Shown one piece after another: positions 1-9,230 of a stretch of DNA of 64,000 nucleotides. The notes beneath the pieces were generated by a model, which saw only the letters and a list, made by a program, of their open reading frames with translations, had not been told where the DNA came from and searched no databases. The translations under genes were made by a program, and so were the position numbers. Every line of letters begins with the position of its first letter. Position 1 is the stretch's first letter. Origin of the DNA: Variovorax sp. PMC12 (lineage in GTDB: Bacteria > Pseudomonadota > Gammaproteobacteria > Burkholderiales > Burkholderiaceae_C); assembly GCF_003019815.1 (NCBI RefSeq), contig NZ_CP027773.1, positions 376,001 through 440,000 on the forward strand. Direction: 5' to 3'.

Positions 1-2800
1 TCTTGAGCGTGGCCAGCGGGAACGCGCCGAGTTCGCGCGAGTACGGGTGGCTCCACTCGGTGCCCAGCAGGCTCGCGGCGGTGTGCGGCGCGTGCTTGAG
101 CGGGTTGTCCTCCTTCGGCCAGACGCCTTCCTCGATGCGGCGGATTTCGCCGCGGATGGCGATCATCGCGTCGATGAAGCGGTCGAGCTCGGCCAGCGGC
201 TCGCTCTCGGTGGGCTCCACCATCAGCGTGCCGGGCACGGGGAAGCTCAGCGTGGGCGCGTGGAAGCCGTAGTCGATCAGGCGCTTGGCCACGTCCTCGG
301 CGGTCACGCCGCTGGTGTCCTTGAGCGGGCGCAGGTCGAGGATGCACTCGTGCGCTACGTGGCCATTGGGGCTGGCGTACAGCGTGGGGTAGTGGTCCTT
401 CAGGCGCGCGCTGATGTAGTTGGCGCTCAGGATGGCCGTCTCGGTCGCGGCCTGCAGGCCCTTGGCGCCCATCATGCGGCAGTACATCCAGCTGATCGGC
501 AGCACGGCCGCGTTGCCCAGTGGCGCTGCTGACACGGCACCCACGCCGTGCGACGGCACGCCGGCCGTCACATGGCCCGGCAGGTACGGCACCAGGTCTT
601 CGACCACGCAGACCGGGCCCACGCCCGGGCCGCCGCCGCCATGCGGAATGCAGAAAGTCTTGTGCAGGTTCAGGTGGCTCACGTCGCCGCCGAACTCGCC
701 CGGCGCAGCCACGCCGACCAGCGCGTTCATGTTGGCGCCGTCCAAGTACACCCGGCCGCCGTGCGCATGCACCAGCTCGCAGAGTTCCTTCACGCGGGTT
801 TCGAACACGCCGTGCGTGCTGGGGTAGGTGATCATCACCGCGGCCAGGTTGGCGCTGTGTTTCTCGCAGGCGCGCTTCAGGTCGTCCATGTCGACGTTGC
901 CCTGCGCGTCGCAGGCCGTCACCACCACCTGCAGGCCCACCATCTGTGCGCTCGCGGGGTTGGTGCCGTGCGCGGACGACGGAATCAGGCAGATGTTGCG
1001 ATGCCCCTGGCCCTTGGCTTCATGGAAGGACTTGATGGCCAGCAGGCCCGCGTATTCGCCCTGCGAGCCCGCGTTGGGCTGCAGGCTGATGCCCGCGTAG
1101 CCGGTGGCCTCGCACAGCCAGGCGCGCAGCTGCGCATCGAGCTGGGCATAGCCGAGCTGCTGGTCGGCCGGCGCGAAGGGATGGATGTTGGCGAACTCGG
1201 GCCAGGTGATGGGGATCATCTCGCTGGTCGCGTTGAGCTTCATGGTGCAGCTGCCCAGCGGGATCATGCTGCGGTCGAGCGCCAGGTCCTTGTCCGACAG
1301 GCTGCGGATGTAGCGCAGCATGGCGGTCTCGCTCTTGTGGGTGTTGAACACCGGGTGTGTGAGGAAGGCGCTGGCGCGGCGCAGGTCTTCGGGGATCAGC
1401 GGCGTGGTGTTCGCGGCCAGGTCGTCGAAGCGCGGCAGCTGCTTGCCGGCGGGCGCGAACAGGGCCCACAGCGTCTCGACGTCGGCACGCGTGGTGGTCT
1501 CGTCGAGCGAGATGCCCAGGTGCTGCTGCAGGCGCTGGCGCAGGTTGACGCCGGCGGCTTGGGCGCGCTCGATGACGGCCTGCGTGTCGTCGCCGGTGCG
1601 GATGGTCAGCGAATCGAAGGCGGTGGTGTTGACCGGCTCGCGGCCCATCTGCGACAGGCCCGCCGACAGGATGGCGGTGAGCGCCGCCACGCGCTGCGCG
1701 ATGCGCGTGAGGCCGTCGGGCCCGTGGTACACGGCATACATGCTGGCCACCACGGCCGGCAGCACCTGCGCGGTGCAGATGTTGGAGGTGGCCTTTTCCC
1801 GGCGGATGTGCTGCTCGCGCGTCTGCAGCGCGAGGCGGTAGGCGGGCTGGCCGTGCGTGTCGACGCTCACGCCCACCAGGCGGCCCGGCAGCGAGCGCTT
1901 GAACTCGTCGCGGCAGGCCAGGTAGGCGGCGTGCGGGCCGCCGTTGCACAGCGGCATGCCGAAGCGCTGCGTGGTGCCGCAGACGATGTCGGCGTCGAAC
2001 TCGCCCGGCGCGACCAGCAGCGTCAGCGCCAGCAGGTCGGCCGCCACGATGAAGGCGGCATCGCACTGGTGCGCATGGCCCGCGAGCGGGCGCAGGTCGT
2101 GCACGTGGCCGGTGGTGGCCGGGTACTGCGCGAGCACGCCGAAGAATGCGCCGCTCACCATCAGGTGCGGCAGCGTTTCCGACACCGTGCTCACCTTCAC
2201 CTCGATGCCCAGCGGCGCGGCGCGCGTCTTGATGACTTCGATGGTCTGCGGATGGCAGTCGCCCGACACCAGGAACACGTTGCTCTTGGCTTTCACGCTG
2301 CGCTTGGCGAGCGTCATGGCTTCGGCGGCGGCCGTGGCTTCGTCGAGCATCGACGCGTTGGCGATGGCCATGCCCGTGAGGTCGCACACCATCGTCTGGA
2401 AATTGAGCAGGGCTTCCATGCGGCCCTGCGAGATCTCTGCCTGGTAGGGCGTGTAGGCGGTGTACCAGGCGGGGTTCTCGAGGACGTTGCGCAGGATGAC
2501 GCCCGGCGTGTGCGTGCCGTAGTAGCCCTGGCCGATGAAGTTCCTGAACACCTTGTTCTTCGACGCCATCGCCTTCAGCTCGGCCAGCGCGTCGGCTTCG
2601 GTCACGGGGGCCGGCAGCCGCATCGGCCGCGCCCGGCGGATGGCCGCGGGCACGATGCCGTCGATGAGCTCCGAGCGCGTTTCCGAGCCGATCACCGGCA
2701 GCATGCGCGCCTCGTCCGCCGCATCGATGCCGATGTGGCGGGCGAGAAATTCTTCGGCATTCTCTAGTTCTTGCAAAGAGGGAAGGGCGGGAATCGGCAT
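1..2800 (-). CDS. gcvP: Glycine dehydrogenase (decarboxylating), P-protein, C-terminus cut by window edge
   Basis: PLP-dependent P-protein of the glycine cleavage system. It decarboxylates glycine and loads the aminomethyl group onto the lipoyl arm of GcvH. The reading frame starts at an ATG ([20 protein letters not shown]) and runs off the left edge after about 933 residues; full-length homologues have about 960, so only the extreme C-terminus is missing. The PLP site [17 protein letters not shown] is present, with the Schiff-base lysine at residue 714, and the N-terminal half has the expected GYYGTHTP and [10 protein letters not shown] signatures. It is the last gene of gcvT-gcvH-gcvP, 48 bases after gcvH, and so lies under the upstream glycine riboswitch. 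Identification is secure. Confidence 0.97.
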   Translation of the reverse strand, partial: MPIPALPSLQELENAEEFLARHIGIDAADEARMLPVIGSETRSELIDGIVPAAIRRARPMRLPAPVTEADALAELKAMASKNKVFRNFIGQGYYGTHTPGVILRNVLENPAWYTAYTPYQAEISQGRMEALLNFQTMVCDLTGMAIANASMLDEATAAAEAMTLAKRSVKAKSNVFLVSGDCHPQTIEVIKTRAAPLGIEVKVSTVSETLPHLMVSGAFFGVLAQYPATTGHVHDLRPLAGHAHQCDAAFIVAADLLALTLLVAPGEFDADIVCGTTQRFGMPLCNGGPHAAYLACRDEFKRSLPGRLVGVSVDTHGQPAYRLALQTREQHIRREKATSNICTAQVLPAVVASMYAVYHGPDGLTRIAQRVAALTAILSAGLSQMGREPVNTTAFDSLTIRTGDDTQAVIERAQAAGVNLRQRLQQHLGISLDETTTRADVETLWALFAPAGKQLPRFDDLAANTTPLIPEDLRRASAFLTHPVFNTHKSETAMLRYIRSLSDKDLALDRSMIPLGSCTMKLNATSEMIPITWPEFANIHPFAPADQQLGYAQLDAQLRAWLCEATGYAGISLQPNAGSQGEYAGLLAIKSFHEAKGQGHRNICLIPSSAHGTNPASAQMVGLQVVVTACDAQGNVDMDDLKRACEKHSANLAAVMITYPSTHGVFETRVKELCELVHAHGGRVYLDGANMNALVGVAAPGEFGGDVSHLNLHKTFCIPHGGGGPGVGPVCVVEDLVPYLPGHVTAGVPSHGVGAVSAAPLGNAAVLPISWMYCRMMGAKGLQAATETAILSANYISARLKDHYPTLYASPNGHVAHECILDLRPLKDTSGVTAEDVAKRLIDYGFHAPTLSFPVPGTLMVEPTESEPLAELDRFIDAMIAIRGEIRRIEEGVWPKEDNPLKHAPHTAASLLGTEWSHPYSRELGAFPLATLK

Positions 2801-2848
2801 GGCGGTGGGGGCTCGGGAAGAAGGGGGCTCGGAAGAAAAATCAGGCGA

Positions 2849-3220
2849 TCAGGACTCGGCCGCGAACTTGTCGTAGCTGGCGGCGTCCAGCAGGGCGTCG
2901 AGCTGCGCGGGCTCGCTCAGCTTGACCTTGAAGAACCAGCCGGCGGCCAGCGGGTCGCTGTTGGCCAGCGACGGGTCTGCGCGCAGGGCTTCGTTCACTT
3001 CGGTGATCTCGCCCGACACGGGCATGAAAACGTCGGCTGCCGCCTTGACCGACTCGACGACGCCGGCAACTTCGCCCTGCGCGAAGGTCTTGCCGACTTC
3101 GGGCAGGTCGACGAACACCACGTCGCCCAGCGCGTCCTGCGCGTGCAAGGTGATGCCGACGGTGGCTGCGTCGCCTTCGGCCGACACCCATTCGTGGTCC
3201 TTGGTGTACTTGATGCTCAT
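2849..3220 (-). CDS. gcvH: Glycine cleavage system H protein
   Basis: Lipoyl carrier protein that shuttles the aminomethyl intermediate from GcvP to GcvT and then to the L-protein. It has 123 residues, normal for the family. The lipoyl-lysine context is GVVESVKAAAD with the modified lysine at residue 59, and the N-terminal KYTKDHEWV is typical of H proteins. Position 25 reads ITLHAQ where many homologues have ITDHAQ, a minor variation. The gene sits between gcvT (63-base gap) and gcvP (48-base gap), so all three genes form one operon. The lipoyl transferase and L-protein genes are not in the window. Confidence 0.97.
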   Translation of the reverse strand: MSIKYTKDHEWVSAEGDAATVGITLHAQDALGDVVFVDLPEVGKTFAQGEVAGVVESVKAAADVFMPVSGEITEVNEALRADPSLANSDPLAAGWFFKVKLSEPAQLDALLDAASYDKFAAES

Positions 3221-3283
3221 GATGAGAAAACTCCTCGTGGAAAAAATGAATCGGGGTGCAGAGCCTAGCCGGGTCTGCCGCGT

Positions 3284-4456
3284 TCAGCCGCGGTAATAGC
3301 GGGTCGGCACGAAAGGCATGGTCGAGACTTCCATCGGCACCGGCTTGCCGCGCACGATGGCCTGCACGCGGGTGCCGGGCTCTGCGAAGGCGGTGGCCAC
3401 GTAGCCCATGGCGATGCAGCGGTCGGCCGTGGGGCCGAGCAGGCCGCTGGTGACGATGCCGATGTCCTGGCCTTCGAATGACTGCAGCACCGTGCCGTCG
3501 CGCACCGGAATGCGCTCCAGCGCCACGAGGCCCACGCGCTTGCGCTTCAGCGTGTCGTGGTCGGTGTGGCCGGCGGTGCCCGCCGTGGCGGCCGCAAGCT
3601 GCGCGAGGATCTTCGCGGCGCCGGGGAAGCCGCCTTCGCGCGCGCCGCCCGCGCGGCGCACCTTCTGCATCGCCCAGTTGAGCGAAGCCTCGACCGGCGT
3701 GGTGGTGGTGTCGATGTCGTTGCCGTACAGGCACAGGCCGGCTTCGAGCCGCAGCGAATTGCGCGCGCCCAGGCCGATGGGCTTGACCTCGGGCTGGGCC
3801 AGCAGCAGGCGGGCCAGCGGCTCGGCATCCTTGGCGGCCACCGAGATCTCGAAGCCGTCTTCGCCGGTGTAGCCGCTGCGGGTGACGAAGGCGGGAATGC
3901 CGCCGATCTGCACCGCGCCGCCCGTCATGAACACGAAGCGCTCGATGCCGGGCGACAACCGCGCCAGCGTGGCCGCGGCCTTGGGGCCCTGCAGCGCGAG
4001 CAGGGCGTGGTCGGGCAAGGGCTGCACTTCGCAGCGGGAGCCGATCTTCTGCTGGATGTGGGCGATGTCGGCCACCTTGCAGGCGCCGTTGACGATCACG
4101 AAAAGCGAGCCGTGGCCTTCGTTGAAGAACATCAGGTCGTCGAGGATGCCGCCCTCGTCGTTCAGCAGCAGGCCGTAGCGCTGCTTGCCGGCGGGCAGGT
4201 CGATCACGTCGACGGGCATCAGGGTTTCGAAGGCGGCCGCGGCGTCGGGGCCGACGAGGCGAAGCTGGCCCATGTGGGAGATGTCGAACAGGCCGGCCGC
4301 ATCGCGCGTGTGCTTGTGTTCGGCCATGAGGCCGGCGGGGTACTGCACCGGCATGGAATAGCCGGCGAAGGGCACCATGCGGGCGCCGAGCTCCACGTGA
4401 AGGTCGTGCAGCGGCGTCTTGAGAAGTTCGGTAGCGGGTGCGGAGGAAGCGGCCAC
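3284..4456 (-). CDS. gcvT: Aminomethyltransferase, glycine cleavage T-protein
   Basis: Tetrahydrofolate-dependent T-protein that releases ammonia and forms methylene-THF from the aminomethyl-lipoyl intermediate on GcvH. It shows the family N-terminus LHDLHVELGARMVPFAGYSM and ISHMGQL, and the C-terminal barrel ends in MPFVPTRYYR. I place the start at a GTG at 4456 because GGAG lies six bases upstream and the protein (390 residues) begins just before the conserved region. An ATG further upstream in frame would run the coding region through the riboswitch and is rejected. First gene of the gcvTHP operon. Confidence 0.95.
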   Translation of the reverse strand: MAASSAPATELLKTPLHDLHVELGARMVPFAGYSMPVQYPAGLMAEHKHTRDAAGLFDISHMGQLRLVGPDAAAAFETLMPVDVIDLPAGKQRYGLLLNDEGGILDDLMFFNEGHGSLFVIVNGACKVADIAHIQQKIGSRCEVQPLPDHALLALQGPKAAATLARLSPGIERFVFMTGGAVQIGGIPAFVTRSGYTGEDGFEISVAAKDAEPLARLLLAQPEVKPIGLGARNSLRLEAGLCLYGNDIDTTTTPVEASLNWAMQKVRRAGGAREGGFPGAAKILAQLAAATAGTAGHTDHDTLKRKRVGLVALERIPVRDGTVLQSFEGQDIGIVTSGLLGPTADRCIAMGYVATAFAEPGTRVQAIVRGKPVPMEVSTMPFVPTRYYRG

Positions 4457-4510
4457 GGGGCACTCCAAAGGGGCAGACAAAATCCATGACGCAAGCCATG
4501 GGCCACCCCT

Positions 4511-4710
4511 GCTGTCCGCTTTACCTGAGAGATTCGCCCCACGATCGGGGTTTGCTCCTTCGGTGGGCCGCTGCGCCGTTTGCGGTACGGCGGCCTCTCT
4601 CCAGCAAGGAAACGCCGGTGTTCGCCGGCGCCTTGTCAGTCCTTTTGCCTGAGCGTTCGGGAAACCCCTGCGCCTTCGGCGGCCCCGGCTGGCGGGGCTC
4701 TCTCCTGACC
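4511..4710 (-). promoter_or_regulatory. Tandem glycine riboswitch upstream of gcvT
   Basis: Read on the minus strand, two successive glycine aptamers are visible. The first starts GGAGAGAGCC, has CGCCGAAGGCGCA and closes with CTCAGGCAAAAGGAC. The second starts GGAGAGAGGCC, has CACCGAAGGAGCAA and closes with CTCTCAGGTAAAGCGGACAG. This double arrangement is the classic cooperative glycine sensor that switches on gcv genes when glycine is abundant. It ends about 55 bases before the gcvT GTG, so the expression platform must lie in that short stretch, but no clear terminator hairpin is visible there. Control of translation initiation is therefore an alternative. Confidence 0.95.
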
Positions 4711-4716
4711 TTCGAG

Positions 4717-4747
4717 AGTGTAGTTGATCGGCTAGGGCGTGTTCCAA
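4717..4747 (-). promoter_or_regulatory. Possible gcv promoter
   Basis: On the minus strand TTGGAA (4747-4742) and TACACT (4722-4717) resemble -35 and -10 boxes, with a rather long 19-base spacer, just upstream of the first aptamer. The match is weak. The upstream minus-strand operon ending at 4771 could also read through into the riboswitch. Confidence 0.3.
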
Positions 4748-4770
4748 GGACTATCGGCCGGCCGCTCTGG

Positions 4771-5895
4771 TCAAGCGGTTGCCGTTGTGGCCTCGGCGCT
4801 TCCCAATGACGGATAGTCGGTATACCCCTTGGTGTTGCCGAAATAGAAAGTCGATGGGTCGGCCACATTCAGCTTGGCGCCGCTGGCAAAGCGAGTCACC
4901 AGATCCGGATTCGCGATGTACAGACGACCAAACGCCATCGCATCCGCAACTTTTTGCGCCAGCAATTCCTCCCCTGATTTCTGGTCGAAATTTCCGCAAA
5001 AAACCAGGCAATTCCTGAATCTTTCGCGTAGCCCCTGTCGGAATGCTGCAGTCAATGCAACGCCGCCCGCCCAGTCGGGTTCTGCGACGTGCAGATACGC
5101 GATCCCCTTGGCGTTGAGGCTGTGGGCTAGCAAACAGGCCATTTGTTCGGCTTCGCTGTCGGCGATATCGTTGAATACCCCATTGGGCGATATGCGAACT
5201 CCGACCCTGCCTGCGCCGATGACAAGAGAGACTGCATCGACGATTTCTTCCAGGAAGCGGGCCCGATTTTCAAGAGAGCCGCCGTATTGGTCTGTCCGAA
5301 GGTTGGTATTCGTGGAAAGAAACTGGTTGATCAGATAGCCGTTGGCCGCATGAATTTCGACAAAGTCAAAGCCTGCCCGCTTTGCACGTTCGGCCGCTGC
5401 CGCGTACTGCGAGACGATCACGGAAATTTCATCGCCTGAAAGCTCCCTTGCTGGCTCGCAGGGTACTTCCTGGAGTCGCCCGTTCTTGAAGACGCTTACC
5501 TTCGAGCGTCGTGTGGCGACGGCTGAAGGAGCGACCGGCTGCGCGCCGTCCGGCTGGTTCAGGCTGTGCGAGATGCGGCCCACGTGCCAGAGTTGCATTG
5601 CAATTCGGCCGCCCGCTTCGTGCACCGCTTTCACCACGCGGCTCCACGCACCTTCCTGCGCATTGGTGTAGATACCCGGTGTGCCGAAGTAGCCCTTGCC
5701 TTGGGCGCAGACCTGCGTGGCCTCGGTGACGATCAAACCGGCGGTTGCCCTCTGTGCGTAGTACCTGGCGGTCAGCAGTGTCGGACATTCCGTGCCGTTG
5801 GCCCGCATGCGCGTCATCGGCGCCATGAAGACGCGGTTGTTCAAAAGGGTGCCCGATATCGTGATCGGGCGCAGAAGTGGCGATGTCCGATTCAT
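4771..5895 (-). CDS. Old Yellow Enzyme family ene-reductase (NemA/YqjM-type flavoprotein)
   Basis: FMN-dependent reductase of activated C=C bonds, 374 residues, a normal length for the family. The substrate-binding pair His182 and Asn185 and the proton donor Tyr187 are seen in EIHAANGYLINQFLS. Further family motifs are RVFMAPMTRMRA at the N-terminus, LWHVGRISH and TDQYGGSLENRARF. It is the last gene of the nine-gene minus-strand operon, 14 bases after the thioesterase. In this context it could reduce an enone or other activated alkene made by the desaturase and monooxygenase, but that is inference. A general detoxifying alkene or nitro reductase is the default alternative. Family assignment is secure, substrate unknown. 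Confidence 0.92.
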   Translation of the reverse strand: MNRTSPLLRPITISGTLLNNRVFMAPMTRMRANGTECPTLLTARYYAQRATAGLIVTEATQVCAQGKGYFGTPGIYTNAQEGAWSRVVKAVHEAGGRIAMQLWHVGRISHSLNQPDGAQPVAPSAVATRRSKVSVFKNGRLQEVPCEPARELSGDEISVIVSQYAAAAERAKRAGFDFVEIHAANGYLINQFLSTNTNLRTDQYGGSLENRARFLEEIVDAVSLVIGAGRVGVRISPNGVFNDIADSEAEQMACLLAHSLNAKGIAYLHVAEPDWAGGVALTAAFRQGLRERFRNCLVFCGNFDQKSGEELLAQKVADAMAFGRLYIANPDLVTRFASGAKLNVADPSTFYFGNTKGYTDYPSLGSAEATTATA

Positions 5896-5909
5896 TGTGA
5901 TCCCCAGCC

Positions 5910-6422
5910 TCAGGCTGGCTTGACGCGCCAGGGCGCCAGGACCTCGACCACGTTCGCCTCGAAGAGAAGGATGTCAGCCTGCCAGGCGAACACCTGAACG
6001 ATGGCTTTTCTTTCCGTCAATGCCGTCACGCTGGCCTGCAGCCGGGTTTCCGTAATCACGGCTGGGGCCTTGAAGTCTATGTTCATGTTGACGGTGAGCA
6101 CTTGCAGTCGATCGGGTATGACCGAGTAAGTAGCGAGTCCGGCCCACTGGTCAACCAGGCCCGTGAGGTATCCGCCAAAGATGTTGCCGGTAGGCATCGC
6201 GGCATGCGAAGGTGGCGTGTAGACACCGGAGAGCCGTCCGTACTCCCAGCTCGCAGCGCATGGCGTGGCAAAAGGAAGGCCGATCGTCGCAATCGGGATC
6301 GGTGCGATATCGGTGCCGTCCACCACTTCATTCAATACCTTGCGGTATTTCGTCTTGATATCGAGGCCGGGGAATTCCGCCGGTCGCTCGCTCTCGCGTA
6401 CCAACAGTTCAACATCAACCAT
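5910..6422 (-). CDS. PaaI-like hotdog-fold thioesterase
   Basis: 170 residues with the PaaI-type hotdog signature MPTGNIFGGYLTGLVDQWAG near residue 75, followed by the expected strand pattern ending VTALTERKAIVQVFAWQ. Hotdog thioesterases of this type hydrolyse acyl-CoA or acyl-ACP thioesters. It overlaps the upstream gene as TGATG and precedes the ene-reductase by 14 bases, so it belongs to the biosynthetic operon. A role releasing an acyl chain from the operon's own acyl carrier protein is plausible but inferred. Some PaaI-like proteins use CoA substrates instead, and housekeeping proofreading is another possibility. Confidence 0.8.
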   Translation of the reverse strand: MVDVELLVRESERPAEFPGLDIKTKYRKVLNEVVDGTDIAPIPIATIGLPFATPCAASWEYGRLSGVYTPPSHAAMPTGNIFGGYLTGLVDQWAGLATYSVIPDRLQVLTVNMNIDFKAPAVITETRLQASVTALTERKAIVQVFAWQADILLFEANVVEVLAPWRVKPA

Positions 6423-6982
6423 CAGGTGGCTCCTTCCTTCGTCGTGGGTGAAACTGCAAGCGTCGAAAGCCAGTTTTCGAACGTCTCCATGCTTTCGACG
6501 ATCAGTTGGGAGCAGGCGAGCACAGCCAGGTTCTGCCGCATGCCGGTAATCGCGACCACGAACCGTCCAGCGTTGTGGGCTGTCAACATCTCCGCGGCTG
6601 TTCCCATGCTTGGCTCGTTGTTCGGTAGGAAGACGACGCAGACATCGCAGTTACCCGCCATCGCCGTCTGCCGGTGGAATATTTGCGTCAACTCCAGCAG
6701 CGCAGGGTCCAGGTCGGACCTGGCTACCTTGGGCGTCTGGAGCAAGGCGGTGTGCGCCTCGCGAATGCGTTCGCGGGAGGTTTGCAGGTTGTCCCACATT
6801 CGTTCGGCGGGGTCGTGCACCACGGCATTCGGAAAGTGGCGTCGGATGGCTCTTGCGATCGCCGGGCGGTACGACTGGTCCGCGAGATCGCGTCCGCCGC
6901 GCGCGCCTTGCATGACGCCTGCAAGGAAGAAAGATCGGGGATGAGGAGGCAGCATTTGCAATCCAGAAATTCTTGTGTTCAT
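6422..6982 (-). CDS. Nucleoside 2-deoxyribosyltransferase-like protein
   Basis: 186 residues counted from the ATG that overlaps the upstream gene as ATGA; longer upstream starts would run into that gene. The N-terminal strand RSFFLAGVMQG and the later MGTAAEMLTAHNAGRFVVAI resemble the nucleotide-binding Rossmann-like fold of deoxyribosyltransferases. Glu131 lies where the family has its nucleophilic glutamate. Related folds also hydrolyse the N-glycosidic bond of nucleotides in nucleoside-antibiotic pathways. Its place in a lipid-type operon is unusual and the substrate cannot be read from the sequence. Fold assignment is moderate and function is unassigned. Confidence 0.6.
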   Translation of the reverse strand: MNTRISGLQMLPPHPRSFFLAGVMQGARGGRDLADQSYRPAIARAIRRHFPNAVVHDPAERMWDNLQTSRERIREAHTALLQTPKVARSDLDPALLELTQIFHRQTAMAGNCDVCVVFLPNNEPSMGTAAEMLTAHNAGRFVVAITGMRQNLAVLACSQLIVESMETFENWLSTLAVSPTTKEGAT

Positions 6983-7911
6983 TCCCTCATCAACGGATAG
7001 GGCGCGAGAACCCGGTCGTCGGGCGCGACCTTCGAATAGACGCGTGATGTATGAAGGAGGATGTCGACGACCTCCTGGGCGCTTACACCCACGACCCTGG
7101 CGACACTCGTGAGGTTTTCGTCGAAGCCGGGCGAGCCCGCTGTACTCACCCGGCCCTGGTTGTCTCGGCTGATCAGCTGATCTTCGGTCGCAGGCCGATC
7201 GGCTGTCACCCCGCAAAGCGGCAGGATGACTTCGCTGAGTGCTTGCCGCGGGAGATCCAGAACGCGTACCGAGAGGTTGTTCTGCTCCGGATGCACGAGC
7301 CGCGCATGTGCGACAGGAAGTGGCGAGGGAAAGATTGCGACCTCATCGAGACTCAGACCGAAGGACCGATAGAGGTAGTTTTGCTGGCGCCGGGGGCTGA
7401 AGCGGGTGTAGTCGAGTTGCAAGGTGCGCTTCTCTACATTCAGCACCGCCCGCATCTTCCCCCAGCGTGCAAGGCCCTCATCGTCGATGCGCACGGGATA
7501 GGCGGGGACTGAGGCCTCGATGCAATCACCGACCCGGTCCTCGTAATTCAGGATGAGCGGCGCCTTGTGCAGCAAGTAGGGGTCCAGCACGGCGATTCCG
7601 TGGCTGTCCGGATAGATCGATGCGACGTGGCGGCCATTGCGGATGTAGATGCCTTTCGGGCCACCGATGGATTGAAGGTGTTCGTCCACCCGGACGGACT
7701 GCCGAACGCATGACATTCCCCAGTTGGGCGCCAGAATTCTCTCGTCGAAGAACTCGAGAAACTGAGTCGCGCTGTTGTAAGGAACAGAACCCAGAGCGTA
7801 GGTCAGTGCCGTTTGAAGGAGTTCGGGCGTTCGCTCGGGGATAAGTGCGTTGGCTTCGCCGGACCCTGTGTTGATGCGGGGATCACCGAGTCGTGAATGA
7901 ATCGTTCCCAT
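6979..7911 (-). CDS. Unrecognised protein with possible NAT-like Cys-His-Asp triad
   Basis: 310 residues and no family I can name with certainty. Cys68 (NWGMSCVRQS), His95 (RNGRHVASIY) and Asp110 (GIAVLDPYLL) are spaced much like the catalytic triad of arylamine N-acetyltransferases, and the His-to-Asp distance of 15 is the same. That would suit acyl transfer from a carrier protein to an amine, or a transglutaminase/papain-like role. The C-terminal 100 residues (FPSPLPVAHARLVHPEQNN onward) match nothing I recognise. The gene follows the flavin monooxygenase by 5 bases and overlaps the next gene as ATGA, so it is fully embedded in the operon. The triad assignment is inference from spacing only. 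Confidence 0.45.
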   Translation of the reverse strand: MGTIHSRLGDPRINTGSGEANALIPERTPELLQTALTYALGSVPYNSATQFLEFFDERILAPNWGMSCVRQSVRVDEHLQSIGGPKGIYIRNGRHVASIYPDSHGIAVLDPYLLHKAPLILNYEDRVGDCIEASVPAYPVRIDDEGLARWGKMRAVLNVEKRTLQLDYTRFSPRRQQNYLYRSFGLSLDEVAIFPSPLPVAHARLVHPEQNNLSVRVLDLPRQALSEVILPLCGVTADRPATEDQLISRDNQGRVSTAGSPGFDENLTSVARVVGVSAQEVVDILLHTSRVYSKVAPDDRVLAPYPLMRE

Positions 7912-7916
7912 GGTGG

Positions 7917-9230
7917 TCAGGCAGTTGCGAGAAGGTCGAGATGCTCGGTCAGGGCCCTGCGGAAAGCGAGCAGCGAGAACTGCGTTGCGTTGCGGGGGAT
8001 GTCGATGAAATCGATACCGTTGTTCAGGTCGACGTTGTTTTTCCTGATCAACTCGTCGAGCTGGCGTGCCTTCGCGGGATAGGTCCGCTTGGCTGTGATG
8101 TATTGGGAGATCACCCTGGACTGAAGCTCGACTGTCGGGAAGTGCCCGCCGGTCGAGTCGGTCATTCCCGCAATGAACAGATCGTCGAACTTCTTGGAAA
8201 ACGCATACAAATAAAAGTCCGGCTTGTTTCCTTGCCAGTCGAGATCTCCGTTCGAGACAAACGGGATATGGATCTCATAGCCAGTCGCCAGGACGACGAC
8301 ATCGAACTCCTGTGCCGAACCATCGCTGAAACGCACCGTGCTGCCTTCAAAGCTTTCGACGCCTGGCGCGATGGCGATTCGGCCATGTGCCGCGTAGTAG
8401 GGGACCAGTGTGTTGACGATGGCCGGGGTCTGCAGCGGGCGATGGTCGGGCTTCGGAAGCCCCATGCGTTGTTGATCGCCCGCCGAAAGGCGCAGGAGCC
8501 AGCCCATGATCTTCGACGCCCATTTACTTGGAAGTCCCATCGAGCGCACCTTCATGCCGACCTGGTCGGCGGGGTAGCCGGCAATGAACTTCGGATAGAA
8601 GTTGTAGCCGCGGCGCATGCTGAGGACCACGCGAGGGGAAATCTGGCAACACTCGACGGCGATGTCGCAGCCAGAGTTGCCCGCGCCGATGACCAGGACC
8701 CGCTTGTCCGCGAATTCACTAGCGTCCGTGTATTCGCTGGCATGGAGGACCCTGCCAGCAAATATCCCCGGAAAATCCGGCTTCCTCGGATACCAGTTAT
8801 GCCCGTTTGCAATGATGACATCGCGAAACCATGCTTGAGTTCCGCTGGCTGAACTGACCACCCATCCGCCATCCGTTGATCTCGTGATCTTTTCGACGGC
8901 GTCGTTGAATCGGATGTGTGCTCGCAGTCCAAAGTTGTCCGCGTAGCTGTTGAGATACTTGAGCACCTGGGGATGACCCGGGTAGACCGGAAAATCATCC
9001 GGCATAGGGAAGTCGCTGAATGCGGTGATCCCCTTCGATGTGATGGTGTGTGTGTTCCGATACACCGAACTCTTCGGGTTGGCCCGGTCCCAGATCCCCC
9101 CTATGCCGGCATGCGATTCGTAGCCGACGAAGTCGATGCCCGCCTCCTTAAGATTCCGCATTGTGGCCAAGCCGGAAGGGCCTGCGCCAATGACCGCAAC
9201 GTCGGGTTGCGATTCGTGTACAGCCTTCAT
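7917..9230 (-). CDS. Flavin-containing monooxygenase (class B, FMO/BVMO-like)
   Basis: 437 residues. The FAD-binding motif VIGAGPSGLA is near residue 13 and the NADPH-binding motif VLVIGAGNSGCD near residue 180. Between them FAGRVLHASEY is a variant of the FxGxxxHxxxW/Y fingerprint that links FMOs and Baeyer-Villiger enzymes. The C-terminal VLATGYEIHIPF is the usual FMO ATGY motif. It would oxygenate a carbonyl, nitrogen or sulfur atom of a small substrate with NADPH and oxygen. The ATG overlaps the MFS stop codon (ATGA), so it is in the operon. Whether it does N-oxidation or Baeyer-Villiger chemistry cannot be told from sequence. Confidence 0.88.
   Translation of the reverse strand: MKAVHESQPDVAVIGAGPSGLATMRNLKEAGIDFVGYESHAGIGGIWDRANPKSSVYRNTHTITSKGITAFSDFPMPDDFPVYPGHPQVLKYLNSYADNFGLRAHIRFNDAVEKITRSTDGGWVVSSASGTQAWFRDVIIANGHNWYPRKPDFPGIFAGRVLHASEYTDASEFADKRVLVIGAGNSGCDIAVECCQISPRVVLSMRRGYNFYPKFIAGYPADQVGMKVRSMGLPSKWASKIMGWLLRLSAGDQQRMGLPKPDHRPLQTPAIVNTLVPYYAAHGRIAIAPGVESFEGSTVRFSDGSAQEFDVVVLATGYEIHIPFVSNGDLDWQGNKPDFYLYAFSKKFDDLFIAGMTDSTGGHFPTVELQSRVISQYITAKRTYPAKARQLDELIRKNNVDLNNGIDFIDIPRNATQFSLLAFRRALTEHLDLLATA

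Noticed and set aside
548..2767. 739-codon plus-strand open frame over gcvP
   Set aside because: Its protein is rich in Arg, His, Ala and Val with no family; it is the antisense shadow of gcvP in GC-rich DNA.
3284..4747. gcvT extended to an upstream ATG at 4747
   Set aside because: The extension runs through both glycine aptamers; a GTG with a good ribosome-binding site starts right before the conserved domain.
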